Of a DNA stretch of 64,000 nt, positions 14,464 to 22,982 are shown in pieces. The stretch lies in the NCBI GenBank assembly GCA_016710785.1, contig JADJUE010000011.1:124001-188000 (forward strand). The letters are read 5' to 3'. Source of the DNA: Candidatus Epilinea brevis. Its GTDB lineage: Bacteria; Chloroflexota; Anaerolineae; Epilineales; Epilineaceae. Numbering within the stretch: position 1 is the stretch's first letter; the number at the start of each line of letters is the position of its first letter. The translations under genes and the position numbers were made by a program. The notes under the pieces are model-generated. The model made no database searches. It saw only the letters and a program-made list of their open reading frames with translations, and was not told the origin of the DNA.

Positions 14464-15185
14464 ATCCGCCGCAGCAGGGTCACCGCCGGCTGGATGGGGT
14501 CGCGCGATGTCTCGGGCGGGGCCACCCGCAACAGGCCCTGGGCCACCGCGCGCTGCAGTTCGGCCGCGGTGAAGCCCCCCGGCGGGGGCAGGAAGCAGGC
14601 CAGGCTGAAGGGACGGTTGACCAGCACGGCCTCCAAGGGCTGCCCGGAGGCATCGAGAATCAGGCGGGCGCCGGCGCCATGCGCCTGGTCGAAGGCGGCG
14701 TCCAGCAGCATCGGCAGCTCGACCTGCGGGAGCTGGCCGCGCCCGGCGGCCTCGGCCGCGTCGCGGATGAGCAGCGGCCATTCCGCCTCGCCTTCTGGCC
14801 GGCCCTCCGCGTCCAGGCGCGGCAGCACCGAGCCGTCGGCGATCACCGGCTGGAAGGCGACCACGCCGAGACCGGTGGCCAGACCCAGGAAGCGGCGGAA
14901 ATCCGACGGATGGATCATGGCCTGGTAGGCCGTCACCTTGCTGCGCCGCTCCGCCGCCAGGCGGCGGCCCGTCACCCGGCCGTAGCAGAGGCTGGGTCCG
15001 GCTTCCACCACATCCACATCCAGGGCCCAGCCCATGCCGTCCAGGGCGGTGAAGGCCATTCCGGAGCGCAGACCCTTCTGAAAGGCCCGCGCCGCCTCGG
15101 CGCCTTGCAGCGCCATCTGCTGTCCGCGCACCGCACCATCGGACACGAAGAGGTGGATCCGCGGCGTGTCGCTCAGGACAGCCAC
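14439..15185 (-). CDS. Unknown conserved-looking protein
   Basis: I do not recognise this 248-aa protein. It has no signal or membrane segment, an ordered N-terminus (RIHLFVSDGAVRGQQMALQG), a central region KVTAYQAMIHPSDFRRFLGL, and an acidic/hydrophobic C-terminus ending in LLRRIYELLEGG. No nucleotide- or metal-binding signature is visible. It starts 13 bp inside the end of the epimerase gene on the same strand, so the two are probably co-translated and functionally linked. Coding status is supported by this overlap and by GC-rich third positions typical of its neighbours. Confidence 0.65.
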   Translation of the reverse strand: MAVLSDTPRIHLFVSDGAVRGQQMALQGAEAARAFQKGLRSGMAFTALDGMGWALDVDVVEAGPSLCYGRVTGRRLAAERRSKVTAYQAMIHPSDFRRFLGLATGLGVVAFQPVIADGSVLPRLDAEGRPEGEAEWPLLIRDAAEAAGRGQLPQVELPMLLDAAFDQAHGAGARLILDASGQPLEAVLVNRPFSLACFLPPPGGFTAAELQRAVAQGLLRVAPPETSRDPIQPAVTLLRRIYELLEGG

Positions 15186-16234
15186 TTCACCAGTCGCAGG
15201 ATGCCCATCTTGGCCCCCATGCGATGCGCCGGCAGGTCCGCTGCCCGCTCGGCGCCGGCCGCCAGGAAATGGCGGTAGGCCTCACGCAGCATCTCATCGT
15301 TGGTCAAGGTGGGCTGCCAGCCCAGGTCCCGCTTGATGGCTGCGGTGTCAAACACGAAGGTGCCGCTGATCAGCCGCGAATGGTAGGGGCCCAAGGGCGA
15401 GAGACCCAGCCGGTGGAACAGCTTCAGCGCCGCGATGGTCGGCGCCTCGGGAATGCGCACCAACCGCGACCGGGAACCCGCCTCCTCGATGACCGCACCG
15501 TAGACCTCAGCCAGGGTCTTCACCCCGTCGCTGCCCACATGGTACACATGGGAGCCCGGCGCCCGGGAGGCGAGGAGGCAGGCCTCGGCCAGGTCCGGAG
15601 CGTAGACGAACTGGTAGCGGTTGCGGCCCTCGCCCACCAGATACACCCGACGCTGCTCCTGGATGAACTCGAAGAGGATGGCCAGCAGGCCCAAACGCCC
15701 GGCAGAGACGATGGTCGGGCAGCGGATGGCATCGGCCTCCAGGCGCCCGGCATAGCCGGCCAGCACGCGCTCGGCCTCCAGCTTGGAGCGGCCGTAACCG
15801 TCGACGGGGCACGTAGGCTCGGTCTCCGCCACCAACTGCGCATAGGAACGGCCGTAGACGCAGATGGTGGAGGTGTACACGATCTTGCGCACGCCATGAG
15901 CCACGCAGATGTCAGCCAGGTTGCGCGTGCCGGCCACGTTGCTGTCCCACAGGTCCTTGGGATCCGGCCGCTCATGGAGCATCAGGGCCGCGCAGTGGAA
16001 GACGGCCCCGAAGGGCCCTTGCTCGGCGAAGGCCCGCGCCAGGGCCAAAGGATCGCGCAGATCTCCCCGCACGTAGGTGATCCGGGGATCGGGCTCAGGA
16101 TCCTCCAGGCGGTCGAAGGACACGACGGCGACGCCGCGGTCTGCCAGGTGCCGGGCCAGGACGCCGCCGAAGTAACCGGCGCCGCCGGTGACGAGGGCGC
16201 GTTCGGCGAGTGGGACCAAGGGAAGGGTGCTCAT
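15173..16234 (-). CDS. NAD-dependent epimerase/dehydratase (3-beta-HSD-like extended SDR)
   Basis: This 353-aa protein binds NAD(P) through ALVTGGAGYFGGVLA (about 13-27). The catalytic motif is YGRSKLEAE (Y-x3-K), preceded by IVYTSTICVYG with the conserved Ser/Thr. VYAPDLAEACLLA is a typical substrate-binding region of extended SDRs. Likely substrates are nucleotide sugars or sterol/hopanoid-type alcohols, which the sequence cannot separate. The start at 16234 (MSTLPLVPLAERALV) is chosen over a much longer in-frame extension because it sits just ahead of the Rossmann motif and behind AGGA. It is coupled to the unknown gene downstream and divergent from the GT39-like gene. Confidence 0.88.
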   Translation of the reverse strand: MSTLPLVPLAERALVTGGAGYFGGVLARHLADRGVAVVSFDRLEDPEPDPRITYVRGDLRDPLALARAFAEQGPFGAVFHCAALMLHERPDPKDLWDSNVAGTRNLADICVAHGVRKIVYTSTICVYGRSYAQLVAETEPTCPVDGYGRSKLEAERVLAGYAGRLEADAIRCPTIVSAGRLGLLAILFEFIQEQRRVYLVGEGRNRYQFVYAPDLAEACLLASRAPGSHVYHVGSDGVKTLAEVYGAVIEEAGSRSRLVRIPEAPTIAALKLFHRLGLSPLGPYHSRLISGTFVFDTAAIKRDLGWQPTLTNDEMLREAYRHFLAAGAERAADLPAHRMGAKMGILRLVKWLS

Positions 16235-16351
16235 GGAGGTTCCTGGGGATAAGGGATGGAGGCGAATGATAGCGCGCTGCGCTGTCGACGCGATCAGGAG
16301 CTTGGCGATCGTCCTGGGAAGGGCTTGGCGTACAATGGGGAGCAGCCGCCC

Positions 16352-18502
16352 ATGAACCAGCCCTCCCCCCACCCAACCGCCGCGCGCCGCAGGTCCGCGA
16401 GCCTGCTGGCCTTGCCGCTCTTGGCCCTGTCGCTGGTCCTGCGCCTGCACGCCCTGGACGTCTTCATCGCCTCCGACGAGCTGCGTTGGACCTGCCGCAG
16501 CCTGAATTTCGCCGCCGCCCTGGTCGACGGGCGCTTCGCCGATACCTTCCAGGTGGGCCATCCCGGCGTCGTCACCATGTGGCTGGGCGCGGCCGCCAGC
16601 GGCTTCACCGCGGTGGGCCGCCTGCCGGAGCTCTGCCGGGCGACCCAGGGCGGTACGGATTTCGACAGGATGGACGACCGGGGCCAGGAGGGGCGCATGC
16701 AGGGCTTCGCCGCCCCGCTCTTCGGCCTGCGCCGCGGCATGGCTTGGGGGACGACCCTCCTGCTGGGGCTGGTGTTCCTGTTGCTCAGTCTGGGTCTGGC
16801 CTGGTCGTCCGCCGCCGCCCTGGGGGCCTTGGCCCTTCTGGCCACCGACCCCTTCCTGCTGGCCCACAGCCGCGTGCTGCATGTGGACGCGCCGGTGTCC
16901 CTGCTCAGCCTGGCGGCGGTGATCGCTTTGGGGTCCGCCTTGCGGCGCAATTCGCCGGAAGCCCCGGAGGCCTTCCGCTGGCTGATCGCCGCCGGGGCCT
17001 TGGCCGGTCTGGCCGCCCTGGCCAAGTCCTCCGCCCTGGTCCTGGGTCCCTTCGCCTGCGGCGTGCTGGTCCTGTTCGCCTGGCGCCGCGGCCAGCGCCG
17101 CCCGGCAGGGCTCCTGCGACCGGCCCTGATCTGGACGGCGGCGGCCGTGCTCGCCTACAGCGCCCTGTGGCCCGCGATGTGGGTCGATCCCGTCGGCACG
17201 CTCTTCCGACAATGCAGCGACGAAGCCCAGGAAACCGGCTGCGCCCCGGGCGTCCTGGCGAAGGCGAGGGAAGAGGGCGGCGCGCCCCATCAGAGCGGCA
17301 ACTTCTTCGCTGGACAGGCTACCGCGGATCCCGGCCCGGCCTTCTATCCCGTGGCGCTGCTGGTCCGGATGGCGCCGCTGGTCATGTTGATCTTGCTTGG
17401 CAGCCCGCTTGCGCGGCTGCGCCGGCGGTGGGTCCGGAAGGGGAATCCACGGCGTGATCCAGACGCTCGCGACGGTGCTGGGGCAGAAGTCGCCGCCGCC
17501 GGCGAAGCACTTCCCGGCCTGCGCCTCTTGATGTCCTGGGCCCTTTTCTTCATCCTGATCCTCAGCCTGGGACCCAAGAAGTTCGACCGCTACGGCCTGC
17601 CGGCAGCGGTGGTGCTCGTCTTGCTGGCCGGCGGCGCGGTCGGTCCCTGGCTCGACCGGTTGCTGCGCCGTGCCTTGCGGGCGAGGTCAGACGGGCGGGC
17701 GGTGGCGGGCCGCATCCCCATGTCCGTAGCCACCGCGGTGATGATCCTGGTCCTCCTGCAAGCCCTCGCCCTGCGCGCCAGCGGTCCGGACAGCCTGCGC
17801 TACCCCTTGATGGCCTACAACCCCCTTCTGGGCGGCGCACCGGCGGCGGAGCGCCTGATCTTGGTCGGCTGGGGCGAGGGCTACGACCTGGCGGCTGGCT
17901 GGCTGAACCGGCAGCCGGACGCCGCCGAGTCGCTGGCCGCGGTGCGTGGGCTGGCCAACTTCGCCCCGCTCTATGCCGGTGGCACCCGCTCCATCGCCGG
18001 TTACGAACCAGGGCGCACGGACCACATTGTCTTCTACCGCAGCGAGGTCCAGCGCCGGCATCCGGAGAGCGCGCCGCTCCTGGCCATGCTGCAGGACCCG
18101 CCGGGCACTCAGCCCCTCTTCGTGGGCCGGATCAACGGTCTGCCCATGGTCTGGGTGCATGCCAACCCTACGGTGGCGCCGCTCACGGCGGCGGTAGAGG
18201 CCCGCGCCGGGCCTGGCGACCTGCTCTTGGCGGGCGGGGAGACGGTCTTCGCAAGGCGGTATGCGGGATCGCGACCCCTCTTCCGCTACTGGGGCCACCA
18301 GCAGGAGGCGGACCTGGAGCGCGAGCTGCTCCCGACGCTGCCCGCAGGTTGGCGCAAGGTCTGGGTGATCCGCTATCCGGGCAACGACCCCGAGGCGGTG
18401 CTGGACGCGCTCGATGGGCTTGCCCGGCGGGGCGAAACGCATACCATCCGCCTATCCGACGGCAGCAGCGTCGAGTTGACCCCCTTCGACCGCAAACCCT
18501 GA
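16352..18502 (+). CDS. GT39-like integral membrane glycosyltransferase
   Basis: This 716-aa protein is a GT-C fold enzyme using a polyprenyl-phosphate sugar on the outer membrane face. About ten hydrophobic segments are visible. The first periplasmic loop carries SDELRWTCRSLNF (Asp-Glu, the catalytic region of the dolichyl-phosphate-mannose family), followed by VGHPGVVTMWLG. Soluble C-terminal sequence after about residue 480 has no recognised domain. It fits with the DPM1-like GT2 upstream, which would supply lipid-linked sugar. A TACAAT (16331-16336) ends 15 bp before the ATG. It is followed after 10 bp by the flippase-like gene. Confidence 0.83.
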   Translation: MNQPSPHPTAARRRSASLLALPLLALSLVLRLHALDVFIASDELRWTCRSLNFAAALVDGRFADTFQVGHPGVVTMWLGAAASGFTAVGRLPELCRATQGGTDFDRMDDRGQEGRMQGFAAPLFGLRRGMAWGTTLLLGLVFLLLSLGLAWSSAAALGALALLATDPFLLAHSRVLHVDAPVSLLSLAAVIALGSALRRNSPEAPEAFRWLIAAGALAGLAALAKSSALVLGPFACGVLVLFAWRRGQRRPAGLLRPALIWTAAAVLAYSALWPAMWVDPVGTLFRQCSDEAQETGCAPGVLAKAREEGGAPHQSGNFFAGQATADPGPAFYPVALLVRMAPLVMLILLGSPLARLRRRWVRKGNPRRDPDARDGAGAEVAAAGEALPGLRLLMSWALFFILILSLGPKKFDRYGLPAAVVLVLLAGGAVGPWLDRLLRRALRARSDGRAVAGRIPMSVATAVMILVLLQALALRASGPDSLRYPLMAYNPLLGGAPAAERLILVGWGEGYDLAAGWLNRQPDAAESLAAVRGLANFAPLYAGGTRSIAGYEPGRTDHIVFYRSEVQRRHPESAPLLAMLQDPPGTQPLFVGRINGLPMVWVHANPTVAPLTAAVEARAGPGDLLLAGGETVFARRYAGSRPLFRYWGHQQEADLERELLPTLPAGWRKVWVIRYPGNDPEAVLDALDGLARRGETHTIRLSDGSSVELTPFDRKP

Positions 18503-18512
18503 GGCGCAGCGC

Positions 18513-19521
18513 TTGAAATCCTCCCATAGATCGGCGCTCCTCCGTCTGGGAATCAGCCTCGGGCTCCTGATCGTCCTCTTCCGCGTCGGGGTGGACCCTA
18601 AAGAGGTCGCCGGACGCCTTGGAACCGCCATCGCCACGAAGCCGCAGGCGCTGGGGCTGGCCGTCTTTCTCTATTGCATCCTCGGCACCCTGGTGCGCGG
18701 CCGTCGCTGGCAGGCCCTGGTCAGCGGGCTCGGGCATCCCTTTTCCGTATGGCGGGCCACCGAACTCTTCCTGGTGGGCACCTTCTTCAACCAGATCCTG
18801 CCCACCGGCATCGGCGGCGACCTCGTGCGGGGCCTGGCTGCCGCCCGCGACGGCTTGGGCAAGACCCGCGCCTTCAGCTCCGTCCTGGTGGACCGCGCCC
18901 TGGGTCTGCTGCCCATGCTGGCCATCGGCCTCTTCGCCCTGCCCTCGGCCTGGGGACATATCGAACCACGCCTGCGCCTGCCCATGCTCCTGATCGGCTC
19001 GGCCGGCCTCGTCGGTCTGCTGTCCCTCTTGTGGATCGACCATCTGGCGGCATGGATCCGGCGCTTCCTGCCCGCGGCTGCCGACCCGCTTCCCCCACAC
19101 CTCCGTCGATCGCTTTGTCGCCTCCTTCACCGAGTACGACCGGGCCTCCCTGGCCAAGGCCCTCTTCTGGGGCACGGTGTTCTCGGCCTTGCTCATCGGA
19201 ACCAACGCCGCCCTGGGTCAGGCGGTGGGCATCGAACTGCCGGGCCTGCTGCACTGGGCCATCGTCGTGCCGCTGGTGGCCATGTCCACCATCATGCCCT
19301 CCATCGGGGGCTGGGGCGTGCGCGAGGCGCTCTACGCCAGCCTCCTGGCCGGCCAGCCGGAGGCGGCTGTGGCGCTCTCAGTGCTCTTCGGCCTGCTCAA
19401 CATGCTGCTGGCGGCGGTGGGCGGCGTCCTGGCCGCCATGGGCGAGAGCGTTGGCCTGCCGCGCCTGGACCGGCTCCGGGCCGACGGACAGTCGGCGTCC
19501 GAAACAGATCCGGACCGGTGA
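18513..19521 (+). pseudogene. LPG-synthase-TM / UPF0104 family membrane protein, frameshifted
   Basis: The family includes the flippase part of MprF and many uncharacterised lipid or glycan transporters. Frame 1 gives residues up to about 193 with the signature TFFNQILPTGIGGDLVRG and several helices, ending at RRFLPAAADP. Family sequence then resumes in the +1 frame (FPHTSVDRFVASF, FWGTVFSALLIGTNAALG) and runs to DPDR at 19521, with MPSIGGWGVREALYASLL. The shift falls at a run of five C at 19092-19096. Joined, the protein would be about 335 aa, a normal length. Either an assembly error or a real break is possible. TTG start with GAGG upstream. Confidence 0.8.
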
Positions 19522-19545
19522 CGACAGGTCGGCGCCGCCCGGGCG

Positions 19546-20418
19546 GTGTATCCCCGCATCCAATCGAGATGGCATCCGCCACCACAAGGTACCCACAACC
19601 GCAGCCTCGCTGACGACAACCCCCGCCTTCCCCGCTTCGCCGCCGGCACCCTGATCGCCATCTGCGTGGGCGTGGTTCTGGGCGTCGCCTTGCTGGCGCC
19701 CGCCGTGAGCATCCCCCGTTGGCCTTGGGACATCAAGCCCTTCAACGCCCGCTTCATCGGCGTCTTCTACCTGGCCGGCTGGCTGGGAGCCCTGTATGCG
19801 GCGTTCAGCGGGCGCATCAGCCCGGCGCGCGGCTTCATCTTGGAGGCGGCGGTCTTCACCGGCGTGGCCACCTTGGCCAGCGTCATCCACCGCGGAAGCT
19901 TCCTGGCGGAGCGGCCTGTGGCTGTCGCCGTGTGGTGGATCACCTACATCGGCTTCTGCTCGGCGCTGATCTTCAGCGCCCGATTGGTGAGCCGGTCGCC
20001 CGGACCTGGCCTGCCGCCCACAACCGGCCGGCGACAGCTGCGCGATCTCTACGCTCTGGGCACCACCGCCTACGGCCTGGCCCTCTTCCTGGCGCCGGCC
20101 GCGGCCACCGCCTTCTGGCCCTGGCCGGTGGATGCCTTCCACGCAAGGGTGTATAGCGGCATCTTCTTCGCCGGCACCGCTGTCCTGTGGGGACTTCGGC
20201 GCCGTGCCGCCGCCGCCGACCTCGCCATGGCGGGCCTGCTGCAGACCGTCCTGGGCCTGGGCGCCATCTGGGGCACCTGGAGCATCGACCAGACGGCGCA
20301 GCGCGTGGCGTGGTCCACCCCCGGCACCTGGATCTGGCTGATCCTTTTCGGCGGCATGGCGTTGGCTGGCCTGGGCATGCTGGCGGAGGCGCGAAGCCTG
20401 CGTTCGCGCGGCGGCTGA
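19546..20418 (+). CDS. Polytopic membrane protein, unknown
   Basis: About 290 aa with roughly eight hydrophobic helices in pairs (for example IAICVGVVLGVALLAPAV, FIGVFYLAGWLGALYAAF, LYALGTTAYGLALFLAPAA, WIWLILFGGMALAGLGML). Two halves look alike, each with a W..D.FNAR / W.VDAFHAR element (WDIKPFNARFIGVFYLAG and WPVDAFHARVYSGIFFAG), so it may be an internal duplication. No catalytic motif. The GTG at 19546 is uncertain because no good RBS is visible. It follows the frameshifted flippase-like gene by 24 bp and is closed by a terminator. Confidence 0.6.
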   Translation: MYPRIQSRWHPPPQGTHNRSLADDNPRLPRFAAGTLIAICVGVVLGVALLAPAVSIPRWPWDIKPFNARFIGVFYLAGWLGALYAAFSGRISPARGFILEAAVFTGVATLASVIHRGSFLAERPVAVAVWWITYIGFCSALIFSARLVSRSPGPGLPPTTGRRQLRDLYALGTTAYGLALFLAPAAATAFWPWPVDAFHARVYSGIFFAGTAVLWGLRRRAAAADLAMAGLLQTVLGLGAIWGTWSIDQTAQRVAWSTPGTWIWLILFGGMALAGLGMLAEARSLRSRGG

Positions 20419-20486
20419 CGACCAGCTGCGACGGGATCAACGGCCCGCCGGGGAGCGGACGACCTGAGTCGGGCCTGTCACAACGA

Positions 20487-20523
20487 AAGAGCGGGGCGGC
20501 CTGGGCCGCTCCGCTCTTGTTTT
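20487..20523 (+). terminator. Intrinsic terminator after the membrane-protein operon
   Basis: A 15-bp stem (AAGAGCGGGGCGGCC, one G-T pair) with a 2-nt loop is followed by GTTTT. Confidence 0.88.
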
Positions 20524-20623
20524 CCAGCCTATCGCTCTATCAGCGTAACGCCCTTACAGCGCGTCATGCTTCCGGCGCATCATGCATACAGCGTGTTGTC
20601 TGCCCGGAACGGGCCTGATCGGC

Positions 20624-20917
20624 TCAGACGAAAACGCGGTCCTTGAGGCCCTTGCCGGCGCGGAAGGTGGGCACCTTGCGGGCGGCGATGGTGATGGCGG
20701 CGCCGGTCTTCGGGTTGCGCCCCTCGCGCGCGGCGCGCTTGGAGGTGTCAAAGGTGCCGAAGCCGGGGACGGTCACAGAGCGGCCAGCGTCCAACTCAAC
20801 GGCGATGATGCCCTCGCCCGCGTCGGTCGAAAAGATGCAGTTGACCGCATCGGTAGCCTGCGCCTTGGTGAGTCCGGTCTTCTTGGCCAGCTTGTCGATC
20901 ATTTCAGTCTTGTTCAT
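20624..20917 (-). CDS. hup: HU-family nucleoid protein
   Basis: This 97-aa DNA-bending protein belongs to the HU/IHF family. It starts MNKTEMIDKLAKKTGLTKAQ and carries the arm and core signature VPGFGTFDTSKRAAREGRNP. It then ends in the DNA-binding beta arm (KTGAAITIAARKVPTFRAG) and C-terminal helix GKGLKDRV. The start at 20917 follows AGGAGGAAA at ideal distance. A promoter lies about 70 bp upstream and it stands alone, as expected for an abundant protein. The insert DAGEGIIAVELDAG is slightly acidic compared with typical HU. Confidence 0.95.
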   Translation of the reverse strand: MNKTEMIDKLAKKTGLTKAQATDAVNCIFSTDAGEGIIAVELDAGRSVTVPGFGTFDTSKRAAREGRNPKTGAAITIAARKVPTFRAGKGLKDRVFV

Positions 20918-20983
20918 CGGATGGTTTCCTCCTGAAACCCAACGCCAGGTTCGAAGCGCGCAAAGCGCAGTGGATTGCCAGAT

Positions 20984-21012
20984 ATTGTAGTGTTTTCGGG
21001 CTTTCTTGTCCA
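20984..21012 (-). promoter_or_regulatory. Promoter of the HU gene
   Basis: On the minus strand TGGACA (21007-21012) and TACAAT (20984-20989) are spaced by 17 bp, in an AT-richer stretch than its surroundings. Confidence 0.8.
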
Positions 21013-21117
21013 CCCCTAGTGTATTTCAGGGGCGGCGGGCACCCCAAACACCCTCCCGGGCCACCCCCTCAGGTGCCGGGACACCCGGACTCCGGACAGA
21101 CCTCCGGACAGACAAGG

Positions 21118-21139
21118 GCCGGAGGCTTTCGCCTCCGGC
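21118..21139 (-). terminator. Hairpin after the LysM-glycosidase gene
   Basis: GCCGGAGGC-TTTC-GCCTCCGGC, a perfect 9-bp stem with a tetraloop about 30 bp after the stop. No clear T tract, so moderate support. Confidence 0.65.
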
Positions 21140-21167
21140 TCCTGCATACAGACGTCTCGCGCAGCCC

Positions 21168-22526
21168 TTACTTGGGCATGTCGCGCAGGGCCTGGAAGGC
21201 CGGCCGCTCCGACCAATCACCGCGGACCAGCCCGAAGGCGGCCTTCTCGTCGCCGTTGCCGGCCACCGGCGCGAAGTTGAGGTTCCAGACAAACATCGGA
21301 CCCACCCAGCCCCAGCTGCGGGCCAGGTTGAAGGCGTCGCGCAGGTACTGGGCCTGCTCGCCCTCGGTGTTCTGCGCGGCATACTCGTAGCCGCCCGCCG
21401 GGCCTGTGCCCAGATTCTCCACCGAGGCCCAGCCGAACTCCGTCACCCAGAGCTTCTTGGCGCCCTGGCCGTAGCGGTTCATGACCCCGCGGTAGGCCTC
21501 CAGGGTGCTGCGAAAGAAGAAGGAGCGATGGCCCTTGAACTGCGGCTCCGCCGGGTTGTTCCAGCCAGCCTGGACCGTGGCCGGGTTGTTGTAGCCCGAC
21601 GGATGGGCGCCGATGCCGTTGGCGCAGCCGCCGGACCCGGTGGCCATCATCTGGCTGAGGTAGTTGACATCGTCGATGGCTCGCGAGCCGTCGTTCACGC
21701 CGGTGGGCGTGAGCGCGCCGCTGATCACCATGGCGCCCGGATCCGCAGCCTTGATGGCGCGGTAGTTGGCGCAGAGCAGCTGGGAGTAGCGACCGGCCGA
21801 GAGCGGCTCGTTGCCCCATTCGTAATGCAGGTTCTGCTCGTTCCAGATCTCGTAGGCCTTCACCCGGCCACGGAAATGCGCGGCCATGGCGGACATGAAG
21901 TCCGCCATGTCCTGCGGGTTGGCCGGCGGGCCGGCCACGGAGCGATCGGTGTTGCCGGGGCGGGCCCAGTCCGGAGCCTTCACCACGCTGAACATCACGT
22001 TGACGCCGTTGGCGTTGGCCTGGTTGACCAGGTTCTCCAGGCCGCTGAAGTTCCGCTCGCCCTTGGCGCCCTCGTAGCGGAACCACTCCACCTGCTGCTT
22101 GACCCAGTTGAAGCGCATGCCCTTGACGCGGTCGATCACGCCCTGATCGCCATCGGGCGCGTGCACCTGCACGCCGTAGCCGAAGCCGGCCGGCGCGCCG
22201 GCGGCCACGGGTGCGGCCGGGACAGCTGCCGAACCCGCCGCGCTCGGCGCCGCCGCCCTGGCGACTGGAGCGGCCACGGCAGCGTTGGAACAGCCCTTGG
22301 AGCCGGGAATGTTCAGCTGCTTGCCGACCTCGATGACGTTGGGGTTGGTGATGCCGTTGGCGGCAGCGATCTGCTGGTAGCCCACGCCGCAGCGGGCGCC
22401 GATGGCCCCGAGGGTGTCGCCGGGGCGGATGGTGTAGGTGACCTGGGAGGGAGCGGCCGCCGCGCCGTCAGCGCTGAACAGGGCCGCGAGCAGCCCCAGA
22501 GCGGACATCATTCGAAGGCTTCGCAT
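21168..22526 (-). CDS. Secreted LysM protein with GH clan-A type hydrolase domain
   Basis: This 452-aa exported protein is predicted to bind cell-wall glycan and hydrolyse a polysaccharide. A signal peptide (ends near ADGAAAA) is followed by one LysM domain (about 28-75, YTIRPGDTLGAIGARCGVGY ... GKQLNIPG). An Ala/Pro/Val linker follows to about 120, then a TIM-barrel glycosidase. The barrel shows the clan-A pair: acid/base Glu in YEIWNEQNL and nucleophile Glu in LWVTEFGWAS, closest in style to GH39/GH5-like proteins. The ATG at 22526 is preceded by AGGAGG. The LysM suggests action on its own envelope, but a role in scavenging is equally possible. Confidence 0.85.
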   Translation of the reverse strand: MRSLRMMSALGLLAALFSADGAAAAPSQVTYTIRPGDTLGAIGARCGVGYQQIAAANGITNPNVIEVGKQLNIPGSKGCSNAAVAAPVARAAAPSAAGSAAVPAAPVAAGAPAGFGYGVQVHAPDGDQGVIDRVKGMRFNWVKQQVEWFRYEGAKGERNFSGLENLVNQANANGVNVMFSVVKAPDWARPGNTDRSVAGPPANPQDMADFMSAMAAHFRGRVKAYEIWNEQNLHYEWGNEPLSAGRYSQLLCANYRAIKAADPGAMVISGALTPTGVNDGSRAIDDVNYLSQMMATGSGGCANGIGAHPSGYNNPATVQAGWNNPAEPQFKGHRSFFFRSTLEAYRGVMNRYGQGAKKLWVTEFGWASVENLGTGPAGGYEYAAQNTEGEQAQYLRDAFNLARSWGWVGPMFVWNLNFAPVAGNGDEKAAFGLVRGDWSERPAFQALRDMPK

Positions 22527-22723
22527 AAGAAATGGTCCTCCTTTGCGTCTGCCATTACGGCAGACTGGCGCCCTGTCCAGGCGCTTGCCCCCTGCGGCAG
22601 GGTGAGACCGTGGGGTGGGGCAGGGGTGGTGAGCGATCAGGGTGAGCGATGGGCGAGGCTCGGGACAGGGCCGTCGATGGATGGCGGGCCGCACCGTCGG
22701 ATGACGGGCGGACCCGAGGCGGC

Positions 22724-22752
22724 ATTATACCGGAGCGGGGCGGACAGGCAAA
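22724..22752 (-). promoter_or_regulatory. Promoter of the LysM-glycosidase gene
   Basis: TTTGCC (22747-22752) and a perfect TATAAT (22724-22729) lie 17 bp apart on the minus strand, giving a leader of roughly 190 nt. In the gene-free stretch 22527-22849 only this promoter, the leader, and the tRNA promoter were found. Confidence 0.75.
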
Positions 22753-22811
22753 AGGGCCTCCGCAGAGGCGACCGGGATGGAGCGCCGGTCCGCGTCGCTG
22801 CCGTGCGCCGC

Positions 22812-22840
22812 TTGTCGGCCCCCTGAGCCGCCCCTAGAAT
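22812..22840 (+). promoter_or_regulatory. Promoter of tRNA-Val
   Basis: TTGTCG (22812-22817), a 17-bp spacer and TAGAAT (22835-22840) end 9 bp before the mature tRNA 5' end. Confidence 0.75.
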
Positions 22841-22849
22841 AGCCGGAGC

Positions 22850-22923
22850 GGGCGGATAGCTCAGTTGGTCAGAGCACCTCGTTTACACCGAGGGGGTCGG
22901 GGGTTCGAGCCCCTCTCCGCCCA
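22850..22923 (+). tRNA. tRNA-Val (anticodon TAC)
   Basis: A full cloverleaf is visible. The acceptor stem is GGGCGGA/TCCGCCC, the D arm GCTC...GAGC, and the anticodon stem CCTCG/CGAGG with loop TTTACAC, giving anticodon TAC at 22884-22886. The T arm is GGGGG-TTCGAGC-CCCT. The discriminator base is A, and CCA is not encoded. Confidence 0.97.
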
Positions 22924-22982
22924 TCGGCGGCGGTCAGATCGCGTCGCCAACTCCCGCCGGAACAACCCGATCACCCTAACCC

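Noticed and set aside
16235..17290. N-terminal extension of the epimerase frame upstream of 16234
   Set aside because: The extension overlaps the divergent GT39-like gene and encodes Gly/Gln/Arg-rich sequence; the Rossmann motif begins just after the internal ATG.
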